A stretch of 64,000 nucleotides of DNA, taken from NCBI RefSeq assembly GCF_963583255.1, contig NC_084817.1, positions 15,940,121 to 16,004,120 of the forward strand, given 5' to 3'. The position numbers and the translations under genes are program-made. Numbering within the stretch: position 1 is the stretch's first letter; every line of letters begins with the position of its first letter. The notes beneath the pieces were generated by a model that saw only the letters and a program-made list of their open reading frames with translations, ran no database searches and was not told where the DNA came from. Source of the stretch: Pyrus communis. Lineage: Eukaryota > Streptophyta > Magnoliopsida > Rosales > Rosaceae. Below are positions 22,400 to 34,754 of this stretch, piece after piece.

Positions 22400-23522
22400 T
22401 AATTTTCGTTAAGTTTTGATTTTTAGTTGACTAGCTACAGAGTTTGATATTTTAGTAATTAGTCATTAAAAATCCGTAGATATGTTAGGATCTTTTTTAG
22501 TATATTTGGATAAGTTCGATTCTACGAACGCGTGGGCGGAAACCGTTCACGAAACAGAGTTTTAACAAAGGAATTATGAGCGAATAAAGTTGAGGGCAAA
22601 TTAGTAAATTGGGCTTTATAGCATCTGAAGATTGTGGAAGGGGGAAAAATCCCGTTTTAGAAATATGGGTCTGCAACTAACCCGTTTGCTGCGCGCGATA
22701 CTAGTTCTTGACACATTTCATGCAATAATTTTCAGCGCAAATTCCGGCAAAATTTGACGACGATGAACCGGGTACCCACCACCACCAATCGGTTTAGTGC
22801 TTCTCCAACTTCATTTTCCACCCAAACTCGAGTAAGCTTGTGCACTGTTTCGAGATGGATGAGGCACGCCGTTTTTCCAAGTATCACGGTCGGTGATCTC
22901 CCAACTTCGACCAGTCCGACGTCGAGCACCACTTGTAATCAACTCATCCCAACCCTAACAACAAAACCTAGCTAGGTTTCGAGCCCTTGAAGCTCCAGTA
23001 ACGACAATTCAATATTCGACGGTTTTGAGTTTTCTAGCTATACCTCACCATTTTCAAGCCTTTTTCGATGGAACCAACTATCTTGGCAGGTATAAAACTT
23101 ACTCATCTCTTCGGAGGCTTCAATTTGATGTAAAACGAGTCTCGGCGGTGCTTAGATTCCGGTGGCCTATGGCCAGAGTCGACTTTGTCTCCCTAGACTA
23201 ATTTTGATACCCTTTGACATCCGTTTGATGTATTCCATTGTTTGAACTTAGTTTCGTTAAGGCCCGCCACTTGAATTTTGTGGTAGGTGGAGATCTGATT
23301 GTTGGATCGTCATGAAGTTATAGTACATTGTTATTTGATTAGTGTGATACTATTAGGACTTTACATATCAGAAATCTGACGTATAGATCTTCCAGATTGG
23401 ATTACTAAGGTTGTTGACTATATCATTGACCACGTTGACCAAGGATTGACTTTTAGTCAAAATGTTTTGAATCATTCTTCAATATTGAAATTAACATTAC
23501 TAAATATCCAATAGAGCCTAGT
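22400..23522 (+). mobile_element. Left part of an LTR related to the solo LTR at 36258-38183
   Basis: Colinear similarity to the 36-38 kb LTR at several points: GGATAAGTTCGATTCTACGAA then GGCGGAAACCGTT; GATCTCCCAACTTCGA then ACCACTTGTA; TATAAAACTTACTCAT; and AATCTGACGTATAGATCTTC. Divergence is substantial and the left edge is approximate. It is broken off near 23522. The matching right part resumes at about 29100. Confidence 0.6.
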
Positions 23523-23599
23523 GGACCTATCTTTGTTAGTGAGCCGTCCTGAGGGATGTATGCTTCAATTAGTGTGCAAATGGCACCTTATCGAGATTT

Positions 23600-24200
23600 A
23601 CGTGACGTGTGCTTCTGTTGAACCTAAAAACTACCAAGCATACGTTGCGCGCATCCCGAGTAAATAATAAGCTAACTACGTCCTTCATTTGTGTGCTGGG
23701 CGTGCCAACTCGTCGGCCGAGCTCAGCCGAGGAGTAAAATGTGTTGATGCCGCGTTAAGCGTACTGCCGACTTCTTGATCTTGCGACTGCGGCCGAGGAA
23801 GGAACATGTATCGCTCTTCGAGTTCTAGAGCCTGAAGACAAGGCTGCTAGTTCTACGAAGTTCAAGATCAAATTCGTCTTTCAATGTGCCGAATGTAGTA
23901 CCATGTAACACCTCACTTCACCGAGAAGGCTAATGAGATGACCTCTGCCAACAAGGATTTGAAAATCTCTCTCGACAGAGACTTGGATAAACAATCAGTC
24001 GGTCTCAACGCAGTGCTGTTTATCCAAACTGAAGGTGCTCCGTGGATGGCTAATTCTACAACAACAGTGTTGTTTATCGAAATTGAAAGTGTCACCGGTT
24101 GCCTTCATGGTACTATTTATCCAAACTGAAGATGTGTTGGCAGAAAAATAAAAATCTCAAGGTTGTTGAGAGGTTTCGCATAGAGCAAGAGTTTGCGCAA
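23600..24200. repeat. Dispersed repeat shared with 47.99-49.2 kb
   Basis: AAAACTACCAAGCATACGT, CGTGCCAACTCG, GAGGAAGGAA, CTACGAAGTTCAA, AACACCTCACTTC and GACTTGGATAAA occur in the same order at 48.0-48.25 and 48.72-49.05 kb. The motif GTGTTGTTTATC / TGTTGTTTAACC followed by AACTGAAGG recurs three times in each copy. It is probably LTR or other non-coding transposon sequence; the type is unknown. Confidence 0.6.
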
Positions 24201-24319
24201 GGCAGTTTGTGTGTTGAATTGGAAGGGGCCCTTGAATGTTGTCTGTGGCACTGTATTTATAGAAGCAAATGTTATATGGCGCAGCTTCACACTAGTGTAG
24301 GATTAGATTTCTATTTAAA

Positions 24320-24923
24320 CTCTTCAGCTAGGGTCCCAGTCAAAGACTTCTCAAGGTAAGCAACAACCTATCTTTTAAATGCCATCATTATCTCCTTGTT
24401 TCATGCAAATAATTAGATTGCAACAGCCTATCTGATGACCTCCACAGTGCTGGAACCAAGGCATGCAAATAATCAGCATGCAAGTTTATCCCCTAGCCAT
24501 ACATTCTCGCAGGACTCGGCAATAAAAGGGGCACTGCCTTTAGTAATTCGAATGAAATTTTTAACTCTTAATCTTTCCACCATATCTATCCAGTGCAATT
24601 ATGCATTTTCAAAAAACCGATTCGATCACAAATTCTAGCCCTCCACGTCTATGCATGTGCCGACTAGAGAATTGCAAATGAATTGCAATTCTTTTCCTGA
24701 CCATTGGTTATAGTATAATCATTCTTCTTTAATATTATCCCATGCAGAGAAACCCATTTCCAAACAAACGCTAGGATATTGATCATATTCAGTCTAGATC
24801 AATTGATATATTATTAAAAGATAATATCATGGTTAAAACCACAATATATCCTTCGATAATAATTATCTTAACTATTCTATCATCCAACGGTTGAGAGCTA
24901 TGTTCATCAACGACCTTGATTGC
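24320..24923. repeat. About 600-bp direct repeat, left copy
   Basis: Close match to 26563-26607 plus 28485-29030. Shared words include CAGCTAGGGTCCCAGT, GACTTCTCAAGGTAA, GATGCCATCATTATCTCC, AACCAAGG and TTGATATATTATTAAAAGAT. The two copies flank a 1.6-kb interval with minus-strand gag-like frames, which suggests they are the LTRs of an element on the minus strand. Confidence 0.75.
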
Positions 24924-25726
24924 TCGTAAGCCAAATGGTTAAGGAAATTAGAGCAGTTAAAGAATCCCCCATATCACCGAAAATGAAGTGATTCGGTGAA
25001 GCAGATGACTCTCCTGTGCATTCAACGACCGTCAGTTCGAAAAAACTAAAACCAGTAATCGTACATTCCCTAACCATTGAGCACCTCCGAGTGACACCTA
25101 GAAATATATGGTCGAGGAAACATTACCATCCATCGCCGAATAAAAATTCACTCGGCAAAATGTTGTTCTGGATTCAGCCGAATGCAATCCATCTAAATGC
25201 TCAATGACCACCAATAATTAAGGATTGAAACAATAAGACTTGGTCGTATGTGAGATTCGGTCGAGCTATATGGTCGAGGACAATAAAATCGAAAAATCAC
25301 TGTAGATATTAACCACCAAATGCCCTCTTTGTCCTATTGAATGCCCATTACAAGGTGAATAGGCTAGGCCACGTGGAGACCTACTACAACATGGGTGGCA
25401 TTCTATTTAATGTAGAAAATGAGAGAGCTGCCGTAACTCTCAACTGCCGAGGTTAAGAAAAAATTTGGAGGTCGAGAAAAATTTAGGCCAAGGTTGGGAA
25501 ACAAACCATTCTTAGCAGCTTCTTGGTAGCTCGACCTAGCACCGATCGAAGTCAATAATTGGAGCAAAGAATGGCCTACGTCTACTAATAATGTTTGCCC
25601 CCCTACTTTCTTATGCATCGGCCTGAAAGGCCAAATGGGTAAGAAAATAATTTATTCATCCCTTCGCTATTTATTTATTTATTTTTAGCAAACGGAAATA
25701 AAAGTGGCCAAACCATGAGGAGGAGG

Positions 25727-26531
25727 CTAACGATGCTTTATTCCGAGGCGAGATCTTTTTGCATTAAAATTTTCGATTTGATTTCGCTTTTGGCTGAATA
25801 AAGAATCACTTCCAAATACTTTTGACTTGGCAAAATATTTTTTATTCTCAGCCGCCGAATGCATTGAACAATTATGAAGCCCCCTGGGCATAATAATTTC
25901 ATCAATTTCGGCTTTTAACTTGAACAACTTAGCCGAACGGGATTTCTCCATATCGGCTTTATCACCGATAATCATATTGATTGGCGTGGTTTTTTCGACT
26001 AGGCCTATGTCTCCGATGACCATATCAATTGATGTGGTTTTTTCATCTAAAGTCGTGTATCGGTCCTGTTCGTCATTGGAACACTCCTCTGATGAATCAT
26101 TTTTTAAGTTGATTTTTTGCTCAGAAACTTGAACCTTTTTCTTCTAGGCCTACCACACTTTCAGTCTCGACCGAGACAACAGGTGGCCTAGGCATTTCTT
26201 CAGCCGTCTTGACAATTTTCTTCGGACAAATTTTGATTGTGGCCGAAGTGGAAAATTGCCCCCCGGCTTTTAGATTTAACCATTTTTCAAAGGGAGTTGA
26301 TTGGTAGTCAGAAACGTAAGGAAAACGTTCTTTATTTAGCTAGGCATTAAATCGAGCCCTATCTTCATTTAACCATTGATCTTGTAAGTTGTGATGAACT
26401 TTCACCTTTATCATTTGAGATAAAGATTTTTTCCTTTCTTCACATGCTTTAAGGATCTGTTCCACATCAAGTTGAACTAGGAATTCGTCCAATCGGCTAA
26501 GTGGAGCTAAATTGGAATCTTGATATATCAT
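25727..26531 (-). pseudogene. Degenerate minus-strand frames, possibly a retroelement gag/spacer region
   Basis: Frames at 26531-26340 (63 codons) and 26023-25727 (98 codons) are linked by readable sequence with a TAG and a shift. Composition is charged (RARFNA, PFEKWLNLKAGG, KICPKKIV). I recognise no zinc knuckle, protease or RT motif. The link to a retroelement comes from the flanking direct repeats, not from a domain. Confidence 0.4.
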
Positions 26532-26562
26532 ATGAACTTCATAGTTTTAGCACTGTTAAAGA

Positions 26563-29030
26563 CTCATCAGCTAGGGTCCCAGTGAAAGACTTCTCAAGGT
26601 AACCAACTGAAGGAAAAATTTTGTCCTAGCTAAGAACATGTAAGAATATTTGAATACATAGGCATACTAATAACACTTTAAAGTAGGCATGCATTCAAAA
26701 ACAATTCATAAAACCCATGACTTTCAAAGCCTAGTATATGGTGAACCATAAGACTCTTTAACAATATTAAAGAGAATAAGAATTTAGAGATTCTTTACCC
26801 TTGAAGCTCATCCTTGATTACACAAGGGATTCACCCAAGTGGAGGGCCTTCAAGTCACCTCCTTGCTCCTCGGATCTTCCTTGTGATTTCCTCCCTTTTA
26901 GTGCTCCTTTTCTTCTTTGAGGATTTGAGGATTTGTTCTCCAAAAACACCAAAGGTTTGGTGTCTCTAAGTCTCCACACCAAAGATGTAGTGTGAAGATG
27001 AAATGGATGACTTAGGGAAGAAGAAGATTGCTAGATGTTCCTCCCCTAAGTGGCCGGCCTCTATGTAGAAAAATGAGAGAATATGTTTCACCCAAATTCT
27101 ATTAGAAAACCCCTTAATGTGTAAACCAAGCTATAATGTTGATTTTACACTTCATTTCATGTGAGTGGCAAACTTGTAATTAATACAAGTTTGCTACCCC
27201 TCACCCTTATGGCCATATGTTGTTATTGGGCTTAATTGCCCATTTTGTTTTAGTTGTCATACAACTTAAACATAATGGGCCTTGTGGACCAAAACGTTTT
27301 TGTGCCCCGAAGCCCAAAACTAACTTAAACGCCCAATAAGAACGTTTCGTATAATTAATTAACTATTTAATTAATCTTGACCATTCTTCAATTAAACCAT
27401 TTAATTGCTTATCCATTTCATATAATTTCTTCACTTATATCCTTACTCGGTGTACGATCCATTAGGTTCCAATTAGCGAGGTAGTGGGCGATGTTACTCT
27501 TAACGATCGATTGTGAATTGAAACCACATTTCAATTCTCCCTTAAAATTAGTGTTTGCTAATCTTTAGGGCTTCCACAAACCATGGGTGACGCCTAGCAG
27601 CATGTCATGGTTACCTAAGCTAAGTAGAAGTGGTTGGAGAACCTATCCAGTTACAACTACAATGCAATACGGTCCTTCTCTAATACAATACTCTTAATCA
27701 CATTGTTTAAGTGATAGTTTGTTTCATGTCTACTATCCAATGTGATACTTCTCTATATGATTCAATTGAATAAGATTTGGAACAAGCTTCCTTAGTCATA
27801 TTCATATGCTTTGGCCAAAGACTCTCGAATCATATCTTAGAGTATTCTCCTTCCACCATGGAAGGTTAGAGATCCCTTGTTGTGCATTCATATGCCTACA
27901 TGACTAGATAGCTTGACCCCAACAATGCCGTGGACACTCCAATGGAATGTCGTTGACATAATCAAAGATCAAGGACCTAACCATTAGACATCAATGATGC
28001 CTCAGGTCAAAGGACTACTTTGCATATTGCAACTATTGAGTTCTCACATGACATGTATGTTCGAACTCTCGTTTGATCGTTGTTCAGTGTACTCGATTAC
28101 TCTTTCGAGCACATATGTGTTTGCCTTAGTGTCCAACACCAAATGACTTGAGACTAGTTCATACTCATGCTTGAGTCGACATAACACATACTAACCTTAG
28201 CGGATTGTCAATGCCCAATTGGCAATCCTATGGCAATTAAATCACTTGTCTCTTAGATCAAATACATTCCTTGGATTCCCGTTAATTTAACTAACTTAAA
28301 TCACTTGTCTCTTAGATCAAATACATTCCTTGGATTCCCTTATTGCTTAAACACAAGATACTATAAATAGTGATTAACAATAAGCTTTGCCCTCTATTAA
28401 ACATATAAAAGTTTAACACAATAAGTATTCCAAAAAGCTATTACATCAAATGAGTGGCTTTGTGGGCATACTTCCAACACCAACAACCTATCTTTTAGAT
28501 GCCATCATTATCTCCTTATTTCATGCAAATAATTAGCATGCAACAACCTATCTGATGACCTCATGGTGCTGGAACCAAGGCTTGCAAATAATCAATATGC
28601 AAGTTTATCCCCTAGCCATGCATTCATGTGGGACTCGACAATAAAGGGGGCATTGCCACTAGTAATTCGAATGCAAGTTTAACTCTTAATCTTTCCACCA
28701 AATCTGTCCAGTGCAATCATGCATTTTCAAAAAACCGACTCGATCACATATTCCAACCCTCCACATCTATGCATGTGCCGACTAGAGAATTGCAATTCTT
28801 TTCCTGACCATTGGTTATAATATAACCATTCTTCTTTAATATTATCCTATGCAGAGAAACCCATTTCCAAACAAACGCCAGGATATTGATCATATTCAGT
28901 CTAGATCAATTGATATATTATTAAAAGATAATATCATGGTTAAAACCACAATATATCATTTGATAATAATTATCTTAACTATTCTGCCATCCAACTGTTA
29001 AGAGCTATGTTCATCAACGGCCTTAATTGC
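26563..29030. repeat. About 600-bp direct repeat, right copy, split by a solo LTR
   Basis: The right partner of 24320-24923. 26563-26607 matches the first 45 bases and 28485-29030 matches the rest. The interruption is the element 26608-28479. Removing it and one CCAAC leaves a continuous copy. Confidence 0.75.
26608..28479 (-). mobile_element. Solo LTR, 1872 bp, minus orientation
   Basis: Begins TGAAGG and ends CCAACA on the plus strand, so on the minus strand it reads TGTTGGAAGTATGCCC to CCTTCA. Perfect 5-bp duplication CCAAC at 26603-26607 and 28480-28484. No coding potential, no primer site inside, and LTR-like TG..CA ends, hence a solo LTR. A 59-bp-period direct repeat lies inside (28237 and 28296). 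Confidence 0.85.
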
Positions 29031-29099
29031 ACAAGCTGATAGTGTAAAATCGAGTCCAAACAGCTTCTAAATGACAGTAATGACAACGTGCAACTACTA

Positions 29100-30092
29100 G
29101 CATGAAGAGATAGGTCGGGGACCATATTAAAACTATTTCGTAAAACTTGTACGTCTATGTGATTTAAGATTTGTTAGTCATGTGGAATCAATAATTTGTA
29201 TGCTTACAATTGTGATTCATGGTGAATTAATGTATTATGTATGATGCATGGTGTATGATGTATGATGTGTGATGATATAATTGAACTATGTAGCAGTGTG
29301 GTATATGGGTAGTCCTACTTGGTTAATCTACATTGAGGGTCCACACCATTTGATGCATGTATATGGTTTTGCTTGGTTAACAGGCATTGGGTGTCCATAC
29401 ACATTATAGGGGTAACGTTGTTTGGTTAATCCACATTGGGGAAACATACGCACTCTAGGGATGATTCTGTTGAGTTGGTCCATTACATCAGGTTCTTGTG
29501 CATAGAAGTTGGACAAGTTTAGCTTATGGTTTTAACTTAGAGTTACAATGTTGGATAATTGGATTTCAAGTAGAGAAATATGGCAAACTTTATAAAGTTG
29601 GCTTTATTAAATTAGTGAAGTGATATTTGATCTTGTTCATTGATCAGTGTAGTTAAATATTAATATTATGCATCCTTAATTCATGGAATCGCTTATTTGT
29701 TGTGATTGCAGAATTGTGCTTAAAACATTGTGATATATATAAATGACAAAATGACAAATCCTGGTTGGCAAATGGTTTTGTCATGTAGTTTGGAATCTAA
29801 TGATTCATGTTAGTCGAGTTCTATTGAGTGATTCTGGAACTCTATGCTTTTTTGCTATAAAGTACTATAAGAAATGTCAGAGTTTATCATACGGCGAGTC
29901 TAACACAAGAATTAGATGTAGCCATGAGAAATGCTAGAAAGTACTACAAATGACTTGATCTCATCTTAGGGTATGTAGGCAGTCTAACACAAAGGTTTTT
30001 GGTCATGCTTTGAAGGCGAGGGATGATAGATGAATAGATACATGGTGACATCACGTGTTGATTATGGACGTATCTCGGGATCGGGGTGCAAC
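29100..30092 (+). mobile_element. Right part of the LTR split at 23522
   Basis: Resembles the right third of the 36-38 kb LTR (GGGTATGTAGGCAGTCTAAC against GGGTACATAGGCAGTTTAAC; AATTAGATGTAGCC against GGTTAGATGCAACC). It ends GGGGTGCAACA. An imperfect repeat of about 65 bases built on TTGGTTAATC and CACATTGGG runs from 29315 to 29465. Confidence 0.5.
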
Positions 30093-30264
30093 ACTAAACA
30101 CTAGTTTGATCTTTTTTCTTTAACGATATAGAATTTTAGTTCAGAATAAAAGAATTTCTCATATTTCAAAGTGATTATCACACTCCATTTTTTCTCCTAC
30201 ACATCCTCTCTAATTATGGCTATTGGACTAAATAAATTAAAGAAAAATTGAAGAACAACAGTAA

Positions 30265-31030
30265 ACATCTTCTTATAGATAAAGCCAACAAGCCCAATTA
30301 ATAAGTTTTTTTGGTGTCACAAGCTTCACAAAAAAAAAAAAAAGAATTGGACAAAAATGCCCCTCAAATCAAAACTTCAAAAGCAACCCAAAATAATGCA
30401 TCAAAAGTGGTAGGGGTATTTTTGTCATTTTAACAGTGATTTTGAATAATTATTTTTTTTTTGTACAATTTTTTTTTTAGTACCTAACAATAGACTAGCA
30501 ATAATGTGATTCAATCAGCTGTTTATTAAATAATATTTTCTCTATTCTTAATGTAAATTATATATAGACTGATTTTATTATGTGAATTTAGCTGCTTTAA
30601 TTGGTTTATGAGGGGTTTCTTTTAGCATGATCTAAGATTATTCATTTACCTTTTCTTATATATAAAGCCAACAAGCCCAATGAATAGTGTTTTTTGGTGT
30701 CACAAGCTTCACCAAAATAAATGGACAAAAATGTCCCTCAAACAAAAAACTTCAAAAGCAACCCAAAATAATGCATCAAATGTGGCAGAAGTATTTTCGT
30801 CATTTTAACAGTGTTTTTTTAATAATTAATTTTTTGTACAGTTTTTTTTAATTAGTACCTCACAATAAGTTAGCAATAATGTGATTCAATCAACAATTCA
30901 TTAAATATTATTTTCTTTATTTTTGATGTAAATTCTATAGAGACCGATTTTATTATGTGGATTCAGCTGCTTTAATTAGTTTATAAGGAGTTTCTTCTAG
31001 CATGATCTAAGATTATTCATTTACTTCAAA
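30265..31030. repeat. Tandem duplication, period about 385 bp
   Basis: Copy 1 is about 30265-30650 and copy 2 about 30653-31030. Both begin TATA-AAAGCCAACAAGCCCAAT and run through GGTGTCACAAGCTTCAC, CCCAAAATAATGCATCAAA and GCATGATCTAAGATTATTCATTTAC. No coding content. Confidence 0.88.
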
Positions 31031-31555
31031 TATTTGACTTTCCTTTTGTCAATTTCCTGCATATAAATACATTTAAAACGTGTAATTCACGTGTAACTCG
31101 CCATGATTCAAAAAATACCTTTTGCACGTCCATGCATGAAGGCTAGTAAGAAATAGTTTCTCAACTAAAGAAATGAATGGTTGGATACTTTTTATTTTTA
31201 TTTTTATTTTTTTATTTTTTTATTTTTAGTAGAAAATATAAATTTCTAGTAAGGAGAGTAGAGAAGGAAGATATAAAATCAAAGGATCATCACCCAAAAA
31301 GTGTTACTCATGTATTGTAGTGTGATAATCGAAACTATCTATATTTTCAATATATTATAATTAACAAGCCAATTTGTTTAATCCACAAACAAATTTACTT
31401 ATATCTCAGTGACTCATTTCCACATTGAGCTGAAGACAAGTACTCCAAACACCTATTTGATTGACTAAAAACAGTGGCACACATAAAAAGCCCAATAAGA
31501 GAAGCGCCCTGCCAACAAGTTATGGTACCATCTGCCAAACATTCAATCATGAAAT

Positions 31556-32520
31556 CTAGACCTGTCAATTTCTAACACGATCTGTTAACATGATACGTAA
31601 ATAAAACGAAAAAATTTAAGTTTTAATGATAAGGACAAAATAAAGGGTAAAGTGAATAGTACCGCAAGTTTTTCGTTAAAGTTCCTTTATTTTTATAGTA
31701 TACTATAGGCAATGAGTGAGATTAAAAAATTATAAAACAAATTAAAAATATAATACATTAAGTAATTTAAACTTAAAAATTTTAAGTTTTATTTATTTAT
31801 TTATTAGTAAACTATAGGCAAAAAGTGAGATTAAAAAAATTATAAAAAAAATTAAAAATAAAAATATCAAGTAATTTAAAACTAGCAAATACATTAAAAA
31901 AATATAATAATTAATTTACAAGTGACAAAAATGTGAAAAAAAAAAAATATGCAAACGCTCGTGATCGTATTCTCTACCCTTTGAGGATGGGTACATCGTC
32001 GTTTGAATTTTTAAAACCATACAAAGCCTCATTAATAGTATTTTTAAGGGAGTTCAAAATAAACCAATATTATTTCCCTTGGTGATTGATGAAAATTGAA
32101 GGGTTTTATTGCCAAAAACATGTAAGGTTTCCTCAACCTTGAAATGCAACTCCTTTTATTTTGCATATCCTTGAACATTTGGTATTTTGTTGTAATGTAC
32201 TAATATTTTTTCATTAGACTCTTATTTTTGGGAATGTAATACTTAAAAGACAAATGTTGTTTTTATGTTTTGAAGTAATATTTATATGACAATGTGAGAT
32301 ACATATAAAAATTTAGTATTATGTTTTCAATTTTTTTGGGGTCAAATTATGCTTTTCATTTCATTATTTATTGATTTAAATGTATTTTTCTTAACTGGTA
32401 ATGGGTCAGGTTACATTACCTAATAATATTAACGGGTCGATTTTGGGTCAAGTCATATTACCCATTTACTTTAACGGGTGTTACACAACACAACCTGTTA
32501 AGATATCGGGTATGTCGCGA
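31556..32520. mobile_element. Possible decayed hAT-like element
   Basis: The start TAGACCTGTCAATTTC with CTGTTAACATGATACG, and the end rich in AACGGGTC and CCTGTTAAGATATCGGGT, resemble the terminal regions of the hAT-like element at 62225-63905. No target duplication or clean right terminus was found. A copy of the dispersed AT-rich repeat lies inside (31602-31690). Confidence 0.35.
31602..31690. repeat. Dispersed AT-rich repeat, copy 2 of 3
   Basis: Carries AAGTTTTAATGATAAGGACA, AAATAAAGGGTAAAGTGAAT and TTTTTCGTTAAAGTTCC, as in the copies at 14.1 and 33.6 kb. Shorter than they are. Confidence 0.65.
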
Positions 32521-32707
32521 AAATGAAGCAAACACAAAATACATGACACAAATGCTAGGTCTAATGAAATCTATATAATTCAATTAACTCATGTAAATTC
32601 AAGCATAAGATAAGCAAGTAAACTGATCAAGTTCAAAGATTTAAAATAAATTGATAACACTATGAAGAAAATTCACTAAGAACAAAACTGAATATACAAT
32701 TTAGTCA

Positions 32708-32928
32708 AGCTTAGGGCTAGTTTGGCATTGCTGAAATTATTTTAAAAGCAGTTTTTTAAAAAAGTTGGGGCTAAAATTGTGTTTGGTAAATGAAAAAAAA
32801 AAGTGTTTATTGTCAAAATCATGGGTCCAAAACAGCAGAAAGCAGAAGTAGCTATACCTCTGCTTTTGAAAACAACACTGTTTTTTTTTTTTTTTTCACA
32901 GCACAGCAATCTCAAACTAGCCATTAAG
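32708..32928. mobile_element. hAT-type MITE
   Basis: About 215 bp with inverted ends GGCTAGTTTGGCATTGCTG and CAGCAATCTCAAACTAGCC. Short subterminal repeats (AGCAGTTTT / GCAGAAAGCAGAAG). No coding capacity. The ends suit a hAT non-autonomous element, but I could not find an 8-bp target duplication. Confidence 0.65.
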
Positions 32929-33346
32929 CACTTACTTAGCTGAATCAACTCCAGTCGATCAAGTTAACAATGAAACTCGATTGAATCAATGCTTAGGAAG
33001 AGCCTAACCACGATAACTAAACGAATGTAACTCAGAACAATATTTGCGACATGAAATCTTCTTTAAGAGACACCTTGACGAGGGAGGGTGCATTCAACAA
33101 AATAGTTCCACTCCTTCTTAGTCCTCTTCCATGGTAGATAAAGAACAAACCACTTTCAAAGAACGGAGATGTGTATCGCCATAAATACAAAGGTGTTCAA
33201 GAAGTTCGCAATGCGATATAACCTGCCCAACCGGTTCTCTACTTATATTTACATACTTCAAAGAAGGATGTATATAGAATAGACAATTTCATTAGTGTCG
33301 AGAAAAAAAATACCCGAGATGGGCGTATCCGCCGAGTCGATATATT

Positions 33347-33426
33347 CATATACCTATTTGATTATAGGCACAATGAACTATAGGCTCATATACCTATTTG
33401 GTTATAGGCACAATCAGCTATAGGCT
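33347..33426. repeat. 40-bp tandem repeat, two copies
   Basis: CATATACCTATTTG..TTATAGGCACAAT..CTATAGGCT occurs at 33347-33386 and 33387-33426 with few differences. Confidence 0.85.
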
Positions 33427-33587
33427 TCCAATTGCATGAATATTAGCTTTATATTCATATGTATGGGGCTACATGTCTCCCACTCATATATATGGGGCTA
33501 CAATGCCAATAGCCGACACAATTGGCTAAATGTTTTTAAATTGACTAGCAATAAAGAACAAATGATTGTTTTTTTGACATATATGTA

Positions 33588-33746
33588 AAAGAAAACTAAT
33601 GAAAATAGTTTGAAATATCTGAGTTTTAATAAAAAAGATAAAAATGTGTTGTAAGTTAATATTACCAGGAATAACTTTTTAGAGTAAAAATATCATTTTC
33701 ATTAAAAGTGAACAGTACCAAGAGTGTTTCGTTAAAACTCCCTAAA
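33588..33746. repeat. Dispersed AT-rich repeat, copy 3 of 3
   Basis: Carries AAACTAATGAAAATAG, GAGTTTTAAT, then AAGTGAACAGTACCA and TTTCGTTAAAACTCCC. Same family as 14097-14241. Confidence 0.6.
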
Positions 33747-34282
33747 TGTAACTGTAGAAATAAAAGAAAAAACTAATTAAGGTAAAAAGGCGTACTAAAA
33801 GAGAGATCAAAAGTTTAAAATTTACAAATTAAATTCATTGTAATCCAATTATGCCGATTGATTACATGACGGGATGAGTTTGAATTTTGTCAATAACTAA
33901 TCTGATATTTAATCTAACAAAATTTATCGTTTGACGAAATTTTTTTTTAATTTTTTTATGCCGATTGATTATACGTCGTGTACGCACAGTGCCAAGAAAA
34001 AAAAAATCAAGATGAAGATGAATGGCAGACATATACCAGTAACTGTATATATGGTTTTTCAAAGAATATGCGCATAAACAAATGCGGAATTTCAAAGGAT
34101 ACATCACACAGGATTTTATCGATGCGGAATTACATTGCCCATATCACTCTTCTGCCTTCCAAGAGTAATTAAACAAGTAAACTTGCAAACTGATAATCTT
34201 ATTGAAATTATATATTTAAAGAATGACTAACTCATACGCGATAATAATCAAAAGTAAAATAATATAAAATTTTGATTTCACA

Positions 34283-34453
34283 TGTTGACTTTGTATAGAT
34301 TTCCTATTATTCCGGGATCCCTTTAATCTTGGGTTTCCTAGTTTAGGAGATATTGTCTAGTAATTATTCTTTCCTGTTTACAGTAGGATTGTATATGATT
34401 ATATATACCTCTGAATGAGAAGAATAAAATATATATTTAAAGCATTATCTTCT
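34283..34453 (+). repeat. Copia-2 5' LTR
   Basis: 171 bp. The terminal TCTTCT rather than CA is fixed by the position of both the primer site and the TCACA duplication. Contains a likely polyadenylation and TATA-rich middle (GATTATATATACCTCTGAATG). Confidence 0.9.
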
Positions 34454-34754
34454 TGGCACCAGAGCCAGGTCGTAAAAAAGGAAAGAAAAACTTCAAACCC
34501 TAATTGGGTTTGTGTTGCCGTGCTGTGCCCTTCACCATTGTTGCGCCTCTCGTCTGCAACACACAGTGAGTGACTTGTTGTCATTGCTGTTCTTTGGTTT
34601 TTTGCCCTAACTGCAACAAGTGACGTGTGTCGTTGCTACTCGAGTATTGTTCTAGGTTCATGTGGTGCTACCAGAGTCTGCCAGATTCCGACGACTGTTT
34701 TTTGTTCCAAACTCCTACCTTTGATGCTGCACAGATTACCATTCTTAGTGGAAG

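Noticed and set aside
29328..29516. 62-codon minus-strand frame
   Set aside because: Generated by an imperfect 65-bp repeat within an LTR remnant.
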